In this document: in pieces, positions 52,299-61,064 of the stretch
How positions within the stretch are numbered: the first letter of the stretch is position 1
How the letters are laid out: each line of letters opens with the position of its first letter
Assembly: GCF_038003525.1 (NCBI RefSeq)
Contig: NZ_JBBOPI010000001.1
Span: forward strand, 2,285,001-2,349,000
Direction of reading: 5' to 3'
DNA from: Solibacillus sp. FSL H8-0538
GTDB lineage: Bacteria > Bacillota > Bacilli > Bacillales_A > Planococcaceae
DNA length: 64,000 bases
Notes under the pieces: model-generated
Database searches by the model: none
Told to the model about the DNA's origin: nothing
The model's input: the letters and a program-made list of their open reading frames with translations, nothing else
Made by a program: the position numbers and the translations under genes

Positions 52299-53021
52299 AT
52301 GAGAAATGTGGTGCTGATGGTCATTGCTTATATTGCAATGGTGACCGTGAACATATTGTCAAATACATTGCCAATTAATGGCCAAACGACACAAGAAATT
52401 TCCGCTAAACAAGTTGTGTTATTTACACCGGCTGGGTATGTATTTTCGATTTGGGGCCTTATTTATTTCCTGCTAGCAATTTGGCTGATTATCCAATTCT
52501 TAAGACGCAATACTAAAGAGGCAACCTCAGATGACATTGCAATTTTATTTATTACAAGCTGTCTATTAAATATTTGTTGGCTATTAACTTGGCATTATGA
52601 ATATTTCGGGTTGTCAGTCATTGTGATGCTTGGTTTGTTGGCTACATTAATACTATTGTACCAAAGCTATAGTATTGATGATTTTACATTTGGTGGTCGA
52701 CTACCGTTCTCATTTTATTTAGGATGGATTTCCGTCGCAACCATTGCAAATATTACTTACACACTACAGTACTATAATATTAGCCTCGGAATTGATGAAG
52801 TAACAGGCACAATTGGCTTAATTATTCTTGCCGGTATATTGGCGATTACTGTACTGTATGTATCGAATGATATTTTTTTTGCACTAGTGTTTGTATGGGC
52901 CCTTATTGGGATAGCTCGTTCAAATAGTGATATCCGCATCGTCACAGCTGCCTATTTAGTTGCAGCGGTCATTTTCATAGCGATTGTTGCGGTTTTACTT
53001 ATTCGAAAACCGAAAACCTAA
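52299..53021 (+). CDS. TspO/MBR-like tryptophan-rich membrane protein
   Basis: A 240-residue polytopic protein with about seven helices. Family marks VLFTPAGYVFSIWGLIYFLLAIW and NICWLLTWHYEYFGLS resemble TspO/MBR relatives often annotated as tryptophan-rich sensory proteins. Such proteins bind porphyrin-like or lipid ligands, but the function of this long branch is unknown. Ribosome site AGGAGGAG. Confidence 0.82.
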   Translation: MRNVVLMVIAYIAMVTVNILSNTLPINGQTTQEISAKQVVLFTPAGYVFSIWGLIYFLLAIWLIIQFLRRNTKEATSDDIAILFITSCLLNICWLLTWHYEYFGLSVIVMLGLLATLILLYQSYSIDDFTFGGRLPFSFYLGWISVATIANITYTLQYYNISLGIDEVTGTIGLIILAGILAITVLYVSNDIFFALVFVWALIGIARSNSDIRIVTAAYLVAAVIFIAIVAVLLIRKPKT

Positions 53022-53023
53022 AT

Positions 53024-53060
53024 GTGAAATGGTACAGAAGCAAGTTGCTTCTGTACCATT
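53024..53060. terminator. Bidirectional terminator
   Basis: GAAATGGTACAGAAGCA / TGCTTCTGTACCATTC perfect stem with TTTAATTAA after it; convergent genes on both sides. Confidence 0.92.
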
Positions 53061-53062
53061 CT

Positions 53063-53770
53063 TTAATTAAATACATAGTCGCGCATATTTTCAATCGTAT
53101 TTTCTATTGCACCTTTCAGTGATTTTTGCACTGGTCGGCAGCTCGTTAATGCTTGTTCAAGCGCAATAAGAGCATTTTCTAAAAATGCCTCCTGCTGTAA
53201 ATCTTTATAGAGCTGCGTTAGCACAAGCCCTTTATTCCAGTGCCAACGAGCATTTTGTGGGTTTAATTCAATTGCACGCTCTAAGTACCCCATCACTTCA
53301 AATGGTGACCAACTGAAACGGTGCATTGTTTGTGCAGCATAGCCGTAATAAAGCCCATGATTAGGATTGTATATTACAGCTTGCATGAAACAATGAATAC
53401 TCTCATCATAATGATGTGCCAGTAAAAATAACTGTCCCTGAACAAAAAGAGACTGTGCCTTGCGTTCATTAGACCCCTCAATTGCATCTATTTCGAGTTG
53501 CTTAATTGCTTCTCCGAACTCGGCTTCTCCTTTAATTGCACGAATGGTTTCTACTTCATCTAACTCAGCATATGTTTCGTCTTCACGTTCTTCACTTTGC
53601 TTGTGTTCACAAGTTGTATACGTAGGAATCTTTTCGTATTGATATTGCGAGAATAATTCGATAAATCGACATGCAACTTCACCTTGCTGCATATCTTCTT
53701 TAAGTTGTGTTGCTAATTTGTAGCAAGCATGAAATTGACCATTATAAAAATATGTTTCCATGTCTGTCAT
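53063..53770 (-). CDS. TPR-like repeat protein
   Basis: A 235-residue helical protein. Helical pairs such as YYGYAAQTMHRFSWSPFEVMGYLERAIELNPQNARWHWNKGLVLTQL match tetratricopeptide repeats (about 125-215); earlier helices are more divergent. Acts probably as a protein-protein scaffold. The partner is unknown. GAGGGAG lies 8 bases before the ATG. Confidence 0.8.
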   Translation of the reverse strand: MTDMETYFYNGQFHACYKLATQLKEDMQQGEVACRFIELFSQYQYEKIPTYTTCEHKQSEEREDETYAELDEVETIRAIKGEAEFGEAIKQLEIDAIEGSNERKAQSLFVQGQLFLLAHHYDESIHCFMQAVIYNPNHGLYYGYAAQTMHRFSWSPFEVMGYLERAIELNPQNARWHWNKGLVLTQLYKDLQQEAFLENALIALEQALTSCRPVQKSLKGAIENTIENMRDYVFN

Positions 53771-53868
53771 CTGTTGAACTCCCTCTATGTAATTTCATAA
53801 AAGTATACACTACAATTTCATGAAATCCTATGTATCTTACACAACTGATGACAGAATTAACAGAATTA

Positions 53869-53913
53869 AAAAAGCATAAGTAATGATGAGGTTTACCTCT
53901 CTACCTATGCTTC
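53869..53913 (-). terminator. Terminator of the heme monooxygenase gene
   Basis: AAGCATAGGTAGAGAGG / CCTCATCATTACTTATGCTT imperfect stem then TTTTTTAATT on the minus strand. Confidence 0.75.
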
Positions 53914-53960
53914 ACTATCTAGAAAGGTCAAAGCCAGTAAACTGACTTTGTCCTTTAAAT

Positions 53961-54287
53961 TTATTTAGAAATTGAACCTGCAACTTCAGAAATAATAATT
54001 TGGGATTTAATTACTGGTGAGTTTGGATCTGGCTCACCTGAACCTTCAGATGGACGCTTGTGAGCTGCTTTAAAGGCATCGCTTGCACGCCAAACTTCAA
54101 ACACTTCTAATGAATCCCAGTACATAACTACGTTCATTTCGTCATATTCTTCAAATTGAGTTGATACGGTTACCTCTACTTTATGGAAACCTTCAAATTG
54201 TTGTAGTGGACCTGGTTGAACGAAAGCTGGAGCCATTTTCATGCCCATGCCTTTTTTTACGTGGATACGGTTCGTAACTGTGATCAT
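53961..54287 (-). CDS. hmoA: Heme-degrading monooxygenase (HmoA/IsdG-like)
   Basis: 108 residues from ATG 54287 (MITVTNRIHVKKG) with AAAGGAGA upstream; the longer frame is unnecessary. ABM-fold protein resembling HmoA: FEGFHKVEVTVST, NVVMYWDSLEVFEVWRASDAFKAAHKR, where the His in AAH is the likely heme ligand. It cuts heme to release iron. Overlapping Fur boxes upstream predict iron-starvation induction. Confidence 0.88.
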   Translation of the reverse strand: MITVTNRIHVKKGMGMKMAPAFVQPGPLQQFEGFHKVEVTVSTQFEEYDEMNVVMYWDSLEVFEVWRASDAFKAAHKRPSEGSGEPDPNSPVIKSQIIISEVAGSISK

Positions 54288-54324
54288 GTTAAGCATCTCC
54301 TTTAAGGTATGTAATTTAGTCGAC

Positions 54325-54355
54325 AATAACGAGAACGATTATCATCTATGATAAT
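54325..54355 (-). promoter_or_regulatory. Overlapping Fur boxes
   Basis: Minus strand GATAATCGTTCTCGTTATT (54325-54343) matches 14 of 19 positions of GATAATGATTATCATTATC, and ATTATCATAGATGATAAT (54338-54355) adds a second, overlapping palindrome. They lie 38 bases before the HmoA start. Confidence 0.82.
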
Positions 54356-54400
54356 TAAATCACAATGGTGACAAATGTGCTACTAATAAATCTTCTGTTT

Positions 54401-54528
54401 TTAAGGCTCTAAACCAAAATCTGTACTCGACGGCACATTGCACTCTAGGCGGACGCTTTCCGTTCCATGTGCTTATAAAGTAGTACGCTTTCTTTTAAAG
54501 TAAAGCACATGTTTTGGTAAAGACCCGT
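54401..54528. repeat. Long GC-rich palindromic repeat, internally deleted copy
   Basis: Reverse complement of the ends of the repeat at 45535-45753: GGCTCTAAACCAAAATCTGT..., GGCGGACGCTTTCC, and CTTTCTTTTAAAGTAAAGC. About 90 core bases are missing. The rest of the gap to 54660 is AT-rich. Confidence 0.82.
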
Positions 54529-54671
54529 TTTTGATTTTCTGTTTTTTTAAAAGCTTACGTTGACAACACTGTATTTCCACATCTATAGCCAAAACAATCG
54601 TGAATGATTACAATTATTAGCATTGCTTGAACTTGCTACATGCTATGACAACAATAAAAACAAACCTTGTA

Positions 54672-54722
54672 CTATTTGACGTTGCTACGACGGTTCTCCC
54701 CTTCTAGCAACGTTTTTTTATA
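54672..54722 (+). terminator. Orphan terminator upstream of the nucleotidase gene
   Basis: ACGTTGCTA / TAGCAACGT stem with a 22-base loop then TTTTTTT, 40 bases before the nucleotidase start. No gene lies upstream in this direction, so it may be a leader attenuator. No known aptamer was seen. Confidence 0.7.
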
Positions 54723-54761
54723 TTATACTATTAATACATACATATTAAACGAGGGATCAAC

Positions 54762-56213
54762 ATGAAATTTACAATACTAGCAACAAGTGATGTTCACGGG
54801 CAGGCGGAGCGATTTTCAAAGCTAGCACATATGATTTGCAGCAAACAGCCTGCCCTCCTTATTGATAACGGAGATTTTCTACAAGGGAGCCATTTAAGTT
54901 ATTTTTATGAACGGGTAAAGAAGTCCCCTCATCCATTGCTTCAAATGGCCAACGAGCTAAAATATGATGTTGCTGTTTTTGGTAACCATGAATTCAATTA
55001 TACGCTGAGCGAGATTGAAAAGATGCGTTTGGCGTGTAATTTCCCTTGGATTGCTGGGAATATTGGGGACTTTTCAAAGGCTTACTATATTAAAGAAATA
55101 GAAAATATACGTGTTGCTGTTGTCGGCATTGTCACGCATCATGTACCTGTTTGGGATGAAGAAAATCTCACACAAAATTTAACCTTCACAGATGCACTAG
55201 AAGCTGCAAAACACTGGGTCCATTATGTACGTGAGCAGGAGCAACCTAATTTAGTCATTCTTTGTTACCACGGTGGATTTGAACGCGATGTGGATACAGG
55301 AATCCCCTATGATGAAAATATGGGTGAAAATCAAGGCTATGCGATGCTTCAGGAAATTGACGGCATCGATATTTTCATTACTGGTCATCAGCATTTACAA
55401 TTTGCCACAAAAGTAGGTACTGTTCCAGTTATACAACCTGGCTCACATGCTCACTGCCTTGCACAAATTGACGTAACAATTGAAAACGGTTGTATTTCCC
55501 ATGAACCGAGCCTCGTTTTTGTTGATGAAGAAGCAGCTGGGGTGACTTTTTCTGAAGTCGATGCTTGGTTGGATTTGAAAGTCGGATATGTAAATGGAGA
55601 CATGTCGTTTCATGATTTCATGGAAATACGTCTTGCGGATCATCCATATTTACAGTTTTTACACAATGTACAACTCGAAGCAAGTAACGCTCAGCTATCC
55701 GTCACTGAACTGTTTTATCATGATTGTGGTGGTTTCTCTGGTAACGTAACTATCCGCGACATACTAAAAAATTATCCGCGAGCGAACTATTTACAAGTTA
55801 TAAAGCTTAGTGGAGCAGAAATTCGAGAAGCACTAGAGCAATGCGCTACAGTTTTTGCAATTGATAAAGACAGAGAAATTGCCCTTAGTACGATGGTGTA
55901 TTATCCGGAGCCTCAACCTTATGTGTATGATTTTTGGGGCGGTATCGAGTATGAACTTAATATTTCAAAAGCTGTTGGAAAGCGTGTGACCAAGCTGTTA
56001 TACAAAGGTGAACAAATTCTTAATGAAGCAACATTTGAAGTGGTCGTAAATAGCTACCGGGCTACAGGTGCACACGGCTTTCATATGATGAAAAAGCAGG
56101 CGATTCGTGAAATACGTATCGATATTCCTGAACTAATGATGCGTTATTTTAAAAAAAATAGCCCTATTCAACTAACAGACATTAAAAATTGGCATGTAAT
56201 TAAAAATAGCTAA
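54762..56213 (+). CDS. Bifunctional metallophosphatase/5'-nucleotidase
   Basis: A 483-residue protein: N-terminal calcineurin-like phosphatase with SDVHGQ, DNGDFLQGS, FGNHEFNY, YHGGFE and GHQH metal motifs (1-240), then the 5'-nucleotidase C-terminal domain (about 290-460). There is no signal peptide, unlike surface-bound UshA enzymes, so it probably acts in the cytosol on nucleotides or cyclic nucleotides. An orphan terminator lies in its leader. Confidence 0.92.
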   Translation: MKFTILATSDVHGQAERFSKLAHMICSKQPALLIDNGDFLQGSHLSYFYERVKKSPHPLLQMANELKYDVAVFGNHEFNYTLSEIEKMRLACNFPWIAGNIGDFSKAYYIKEIENIRVAVVGIVTHHVPVWDEENLTQNLTFTDALEAAKHWVHYVREQEQPNLVILCYHGGFERDVDTGIPYDENMGENQGYAMLQEIDGIDIFITGHQHLQFATKVGTVPVIQPGSHAHCLAQIDVTIENGCISHEPSLVFVDEEAAGVTFSEVDAWLDLKVGYVNGDMSFHDFMEIRLADHPYLQFLHNVQLEASNAQLSVTELFYHDCGGFSGNVTIRDILKNYPRANYLQVIKLSGAEIREALEQCATVFAIDKDREIALSTMVYYPEPQPYVYDFWGGIEYELNISKAVGKRVTKLLYKGEQILNEATFEVVVNSYRATGAHGFHMMKKQAIREIRIDIPELMMRYFKKNSPIQLTDIKNWHVIKNS

Positions 56214-56303
56214 TCTATCAACAAAATACATTGGGCTGTCAAATAAGTCAGATTTTGAATGAAACGGAGAAAGTCTTTTTACCATCGCTAAATACATAAA
56301 TAC

Positions 56304-56461
56304 GAAGGCACTGAAAAAGTTAATTTCTACTGAAAATTCTAATAAGTATTTGCTAAATAGTGAAAGATGATTGGTGCTCTGGCACTCGCTTTCTGAAAAA
56401 ATAAAGAAGAAGCATAAAATTATTATGAAAAAATAATGTTTCGGGTTTTTTCAGTGCCCGC
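56304..56461. mobile_element. MITE with 15-bp terminal repeats and 9-bp target duplication
   Basis: A 158-base non-coding element. Ends GAAGGCACTGAAAAA and (reverse complement) GCGGGCACTGAAAAA match at 13 of 15 positions. Identical CATAAATAC copies flank it at 56295-56303 and 56462-56470, a 9-base target duplication. The same terminal repeat adjoins the transposase relic at 30967, the probable parent family. Confidence 0.87.
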
Positions 56462-56670
56462 CATAAATACTAGCCCCTTTTTTAAACTCTTTCCTTCTTC
56501 AATCACTGAACACTCTGTTGATTAGTATTACAATAGTCTGCTACGAAATTGTTCAATGCTTTGCTAATACGAAAAATAAATCCTTTATTTTACAATTTAT
56601 CCTTAAATCACGAATCTTTTTATGCAGTCATTCGTAAGTAGTAGTAATCCTCAACGAAGGGGGTGTAAGC

Positions 56671-57210
56671 ATGTTATTCGGATTTTCAATAACGATGATT
56701 TATATGACCATTCTTGTCATTATCGGAAGCTGTACTCTTCTTTATTTATTCTTTGGAGATCTAACGGATGGTGTTAGTGAGGGTATTCCCTTTTTCGACC
56801 CAGCTGTTATTTTAGCATTCATCACGATTACTGCAGCAAGCGGCTACTTATTTGAAAAATTTACAGCTTGGTCAAGTCTCCTCGTTTTTATTGCAGCCCT
56901 TTTTTGTTCTAGTATCTTAACGGCATTACTGTACTTTTTCTTACTCATTCCACTTCGTTCGGCAGAGGTTTCACTCGCCTACACAGACGCATCACTTGAA
57001 GGTCAAACAGCAAAGGTTATTGTACCGGTACCTCTGGGTGGCTTTGGAGAAATCATTATTGAATCAGTAAACGGGATTATCGCGAAGCGGGCAGCAAGCT
57101 TTCACGAAGTAGAAATTCCTTATGGCACGGAAGTTTTGATTATTGAAGTAAAAGAAGGGACTGCTTTTGTAGCAATTTATGAACAGACCTGGCCTGAATA
57201 CTTAAACTAA
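56671..57210 (+). CDS. yuaF: NfeD family membrane protein (YuaF-like)
   Basis: A 179-residue protein with three or four helices (MIYMTILVIIGSCTLLYLFF; PAVILAFITITAASGYLF; LLVFIAALFCSSILTALLYFFLL) and a C-terminal OB-fold (EGQTAKVIVPVPLGGFGEIII...YGTEVLIIEV). NfeD proteins work with flotillins in membrane microdomains; the flotillin gene follows 12 bases later. In B. subtilis yuaF-floT is controlled by SigW; I did not locate that promoter. Confidence 0.9.
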   Translation: MLFGFSITMIYMTILVIIGSCTLLYLFFGDLTDGVSEGIPFFDPAVILAFITITAASGYLFEKFTAWSSLLVFIAALFCSSILTALLYFFLLIPLRSAEVSLAYTDASLEGQTAKVIVPVPLGGFGEIIIESVNGIIAKRAASFHEVEIPYGTEVLIIEVKEGTAFVAIYEQTWPEYLN

Positions 57211-57222
57211 GGAAGATGGATT

Positions 57223-58730
57223 ATGTTAGGAGCACTTATTGCCATTGGAATTGTGGCCTTTTTAATTGTGGCAATTGTGGCGGTGTATATTGCTAAATAC
57301 CGCACAGCTGGACCAGATGAGGCATTAATCGTTACAGGAAGCTATTTAGGATCAAAAAATGTACATACAGATGATGCCGGCAACCGCATTAAAATTATTC
57401 GCGGTGGTGGTGCATTTGTATTCCCTGTATTCCAGCAAGCGAAGCCGCTTAGTCTTTTATCGAGCAAATTAGATGTGACAACGCCTGAAGTGTATACAGA
57501 GCAAGGAGTTCCCGTTATGGCAGATGGCACAGCGATTATTAAAATCGGCGGCTCGATTTCTGAAATTGCGACAGCTGCGGAACAGTTTTTAGGGAAAGAA
57601 AAGCATGAACGCGAAAGTGAGGCGCGTGAAGTATTAGAAGGTCACTTACGCTCCATTTTAGGCTCCATGACCGTAGAAGAAATTTATAAAAATCGGGATA
57701 AATTCTCGCAGGAAGTACAACGTGTTGCCTCACAGGATTTAGCAAAGATGGGCCTAGTTATTGTGTCCTTTACAATTAAAGATGTACGTGACAAAAACGG
57801 CTACTTAGATTCACTCGGGAAGCCGCGTATTGCGCAGGTGAAGCGCGACGCAGACATTGCAACAGCTGAAGCAGATAAAGAAACTCGTATTAACGTGCGC
57901 AAGCAGCTCAAGAGGCACAAAAGGCAGAGCTTGAACGTGCGACTGAAATCGCTGAAGCTGAAAAAGAAAATGCATTAAAAGTAGCCGAGTTCCGCCGTGA
58001 GCAAGATATTGCAAAAGCCCGCGCTGACCAAGCATATGAACTCGAAACAGCCCGTGCGAAGCAGGAAGTAACCGAGCAAGAAATGCAAATTCAAATTATT
58101 GAACGTCAAAAACAAATTGAGTTAGAAGAACGTGAAATTTTGCGCCGCGAGAAGCAATATGATTCAGAAGTGAAGAAGAAGGCTGATGCCGAGCGTTACG
58201 CTGTTGAGCAACGTGCCAGTGCGGAAAAAATGAAGCAATTTGCAGAGGCGGATGCCGAAAAATATCGTATTGAAACACATGCACAAGCAGAAGCAGAGCG
58301 TGTTCGCTTAGATGGTTTAGCAAAAGCTGACGCCGAGCGTGCACAAGGTACAACAGAAGCAGACATCATTCGCTTACGTGGTCTTGCTGAAGCCGAAGCA
58401 AAACAAAAAATTGCGGAAGCGTTCGAGCAATATGGCCAGGCAGCTATTCTTGATATGGTTGTACGTATGATGCCAGAATATGCGAAACAAATTGCGAGCC
58501 CATTAGCGAACATCGATAAAATTACGGTAGTAGATACAGGAAGCGGTGTTGGTGGTGGAGCCAATAAAGTGACGTCCTACGCAACAAATTTAATGTCGAC
58601 ACTGCAGGAAACATTAAAAGAATCGTCCGGCATTGATATGAAGGATTTAATTGAAACGTATGTAGGGAAAGAAAAATCAGTGAAAGCCCCTGTTTTAACT
58701 TCAGAAGCAAAAGAGCTAATCAAGCAATAG
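57223..58730 (+). pseudogene. floT: Flotillin FloT (YuaG) gene with a one-base frameshift
   Basis: Frame 1 from 57223 carries the membrane hairpin, PHB/SPFH domain and GNRIKIIRGGGAFVFPV up to KETRI. The coding sense then moves to another frame (AQAAQEAQKAELERATEIAEAEKEN...), giving the EA-repeat coiled coil and the C-terminus ending at 58730. Restoring one A in ATTAA-CGTGCG (57891-57893) gives a 502-residue flotillin of normal length. Either recent inactivation or a base-calling error. The stop TAG coincides with THR copy 16. Confidence 0.9.
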
Positions 58731-58800
58731 TAAGACACAACTAACTATAAAGATGATGTCCCTTATTATATGGTTGTGGAAGGTATACTTCCTTAATCAC
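58731..58800 (-). repeat. THR two-hairpin repeat, copy 16
   Basis: A diverged copy. Its conserved TTAG begins in the floT stop codon (ATAGTAAGACACA). H1 is weak, H2 is ATGGTTGTGGAAGG / CTTCCTTAATCAC. On the minus strand it follows the T7 tract of the ilvE terminator. Confidence 0.8.
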
Positions 58801-58853
58801 TAAAAAAATTGGGATGGACGATAAGTTTCCACCTATCGTCCATCCCTTTTCAA
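58801..58853 (-). terminator. Terminator of ilvE, abutted by THR copy 16
   Basis: GGGATGGACGATAGGTGG / CTTATCGTCCATCCC stem then AATTTTTTTA on the minus strand. Confidence 0.92.
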
Positions 58854-58854
58854 T

Positions 58855-59925
58855 TTATAGCTTAATTGTCCAACCGAATGCATCTTCAATTGTGCCGTTT
58901 TGGATACCTGTTAATGTTTCGTAAAGCGTTTGTGTAACTTCACCGATTTCACCATTGTTCACGATGATTTTTTCGTCCTGCCATTTGAATTCGCCGATTG
59001 GAGAAATAACAGCAGCTGTACCTGTACCGAATGCTTCTTCTAAAGTACCAGCTTTCGCAGCTTCTAATACTTCTTCAAACGCAATTTGTCGCTCTTCTAC
59101 CGGAATGTTTTTTGATTTTAACACCTGGATCATTGAATCACGTGTAATCCCAGATAAAATACTACCATTAAGTGCAGGAGTAATAACTTTTCCGTTAATT
59201 TTGAAGAAGATGTTCATGCTTCCTACTTCTTCCACATAACGATTTTCTTTGCCGTCTAACCATAACGTTTGAGAATAGCCCTCTTTACTTGCTAGTTCCT
59301 GACCTTTTAAACTGCTTGCATAGTTCCCGCCTGTTTTTGCTTCACCCGTTCCCCCTACAACCGCGCGTACATAATGCTGCTCTACTAGAATTTTTACGGG
59401 ATTAATTCCTTCTTTGTAGTATGAGCCTACTGGTGACATTATAATAATAAATTGATATTTTTTCGAAGGTGATACACCTAAATAAGGCTCCGTTGCAATA
59501 ATAAATGGTCGAATATATAGCGATGTGCCTGGTGCATTTGGAATCCATTCACGGTCTACTATTACGAGTTGCTTTAATGCCTCTAATGCAAGCTCCTCAT
59601 CAATTGTCGGAATGCATAAACGATCATTTGATGCATTTAAACGTTTAAAGTTGCGATCTGGGCGGAATAATAACACTTCGTTTTCCGCCGTTACAAATGC
59701 CTTTAAACCTTCAAATACCGTTTGCCCGTAGTGAAAAACCATGGCAGATGGGTCAAGTGATAGTGGTTGATACGGAATAATACGAGCATCATGCCATCCT
59801 TGCCCTGCTGTGTAGTCCATTACAAACATATGGTCTGTAAAGATTTGCCCAAAGCCTAGCTGATCCACAGTCATTTTTTGTTTTTTATTTGTCGTTAATT
59901 CAGTTGTAATTTGGTATGTAGTCAT
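58855..59925 (-). CDS. ilvE: Branched-chain amino acid aminotransferase
   Basis: A 356-residue fold-type IV PLP enzyme interconverting Val/Leu/Ile and their keto acids. HYGQTVFEGLKAF, RPDRNFKRLNASNDRL, Lys of GEAKTGGNYASSL as PLP anchor, and EEAFGTGTAAVISPIG. Start ATG 59925 with AAGGGG eight bases upstream. Single gene with a strong terminator. Confidence 0.97.
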   Translation of the reverse strand: MTTYQITTELTTNKKQKMTVDQLGFGQIFTDHMFVMDYTAGQGWHDARIIPYQPLSLDPSAMVFHYGQTVFEGLKAFVTAENEVLLFRPDRNFKRLNASNDRLCIPTIDEELALEALKQLVIVDREWIPNAPGTSLYIRPFIIATEPYLGVSPSKKYQFIIIMSPVGSYYKEGINPVKILVEQHYVRAVVGGTGEAKTGGNYASSLKGQELASKEGYSQTLWLDGKENRYVEEVGSMNIFFKINGKVITPALNGSILSGITRDSMIQVLKSKNIPVEERQIAFEEVLEAAKAGTLEEAFGTGTAAVISPIGEFKWQDEKIIVNNGEIGEVTQTLYETLTGIQNGTIEDAFGWTIKL

Positions 59926-60014
59926 GATCATAGCCCCTTATTGTCATTTTTCACACTCTAATCATACCATGTTATTATTTTAAATATTTGTAATTTTTCA
60001 TTTTCCATCAAAAT

Positions 60015-61052
60015 TTATAGGTCATCAAATCCATTATCTTCAATATTAATTTTTGTATATTGACGTGAACGTTGCTCGAAGAAATCGGTTTTGCCAAGAT
60101 CCACTTCCTCATAAGCTTTAATCCATTTTAACGGGTTTTTGCGGTAGCCTTCAAATGGGCGCTCATAACCAAGCTGATGACAGCGGACATTCGCATAAAA
60201 GTAAATATAGTCCTCGACATCTTCTACATCTAGCCCATCAATTTTATCGCCAATGACTTCTCGAGCCCAGCCAACTTCAAGCGCTGCTGCCTCACGAAAA
60301 ATGGCTTGTACTTCAGCTTCCCACTCAGGTGTATTGTACTGCGGATATTCTTCTACTAGCTCTTTGTAAATTTTCACGAATAAGTCTACATGTAGCTGCT
60401 CGTCGCGGTTAATATAATTGATCATCGTACTTGTCGCAACCATTTTTTGCTTGCGTGCAAGATGGTAAAAGTACGCAAAGCCAGAATAGAAAAACAGCCC
60501 TTCTAAAATAACATCATAAACGATGGCACGAAGCATATTTTGAACATTTGCTTCCTCTGAAAATGCCGCATAACCTTTAAAGACAAAATCATTACGTTCC
60601 TGTAACACAGGCTCCGTACGCCAAAAATCAAATGTTTTATCCTGCATATCCTTCGTCACCAAGCTCGATAATATATACGAGTAGGAATGATTATGGATTA
60701 CTTCCTGCTGCGCTAAAATAATCATAAGCGCATTTAGGCTAGAATCGGTTAAATAGTCCGCAACTTTACCGGCAAAATCAGTTTGAATACTATCAAGTAA
60801 TGCCAGAAGTCCAATAATTTTTAGAAACGAATCTTGTTCATCTACATTTAGCGTTGGAAACTGCTTCACATCTGTACTCATATTAATTTCAAATGGCGTC
60901 CAGAAATTACCGAGCATTTTTTTGTATTTCGGATAGGCCCAACTAAAACGCACATCATCCCAGTTTAAAATATTTGAAGAGCGCCCGTTCACAATTGCTG
61001 TCGAACGGTTTGGTGCCTCTTTATCCATTAATTTACGTTTCGTTACTTCCAC
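60015..61052 (-). CDS. nrdB: Class I ribonucleotide reductase beta subunit
   Basis: A 345-residue di-metal radical protein. Ligands Asp87, Glu117, His120, Glu184, Glu218 and His221 and the radical Tyr124 (EVIHNHSY) are all present. It generates the radical passed to NrdA. GTG start with AAGGGGGAA, 12 bases after nrdA. No nrdI is adjacent, so class Ib is not indicated by context. Confidence 0.95.
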   Translation of the reverse strand: MEVTKRKLMDKEAPNRSTAIVNGRSSNILNWDDVRFSWAYPKYKKMLGNFWTPFEINMSTDVKQFPTLNVDEQDSFLKIIGLLALLDSIQTDFAGKVADYLTDSSLNALMIILAQQEVIHNHSYSYILSSLVTKDMQDKTFDFWRTEPVLQERNDFVFKGYAAFSEEANVQNMLRAIVYDVILEGLFFYSGFAYFYHLARKQKMVATSTMINYINRDEQLHVDLFVKIYKELVEEYPQYNTPEWEAEVQAIFREAAALEVGWAREVIGDKIDGLDVEDVEDYIYFYANVRCHQLGYERPFEGYRKNPLKWIKAYEEVDLGKTDFFEQRSRQYTKINIEDNGFDDL

Positions 61053-61064
61053 AGTAATTCCCCC

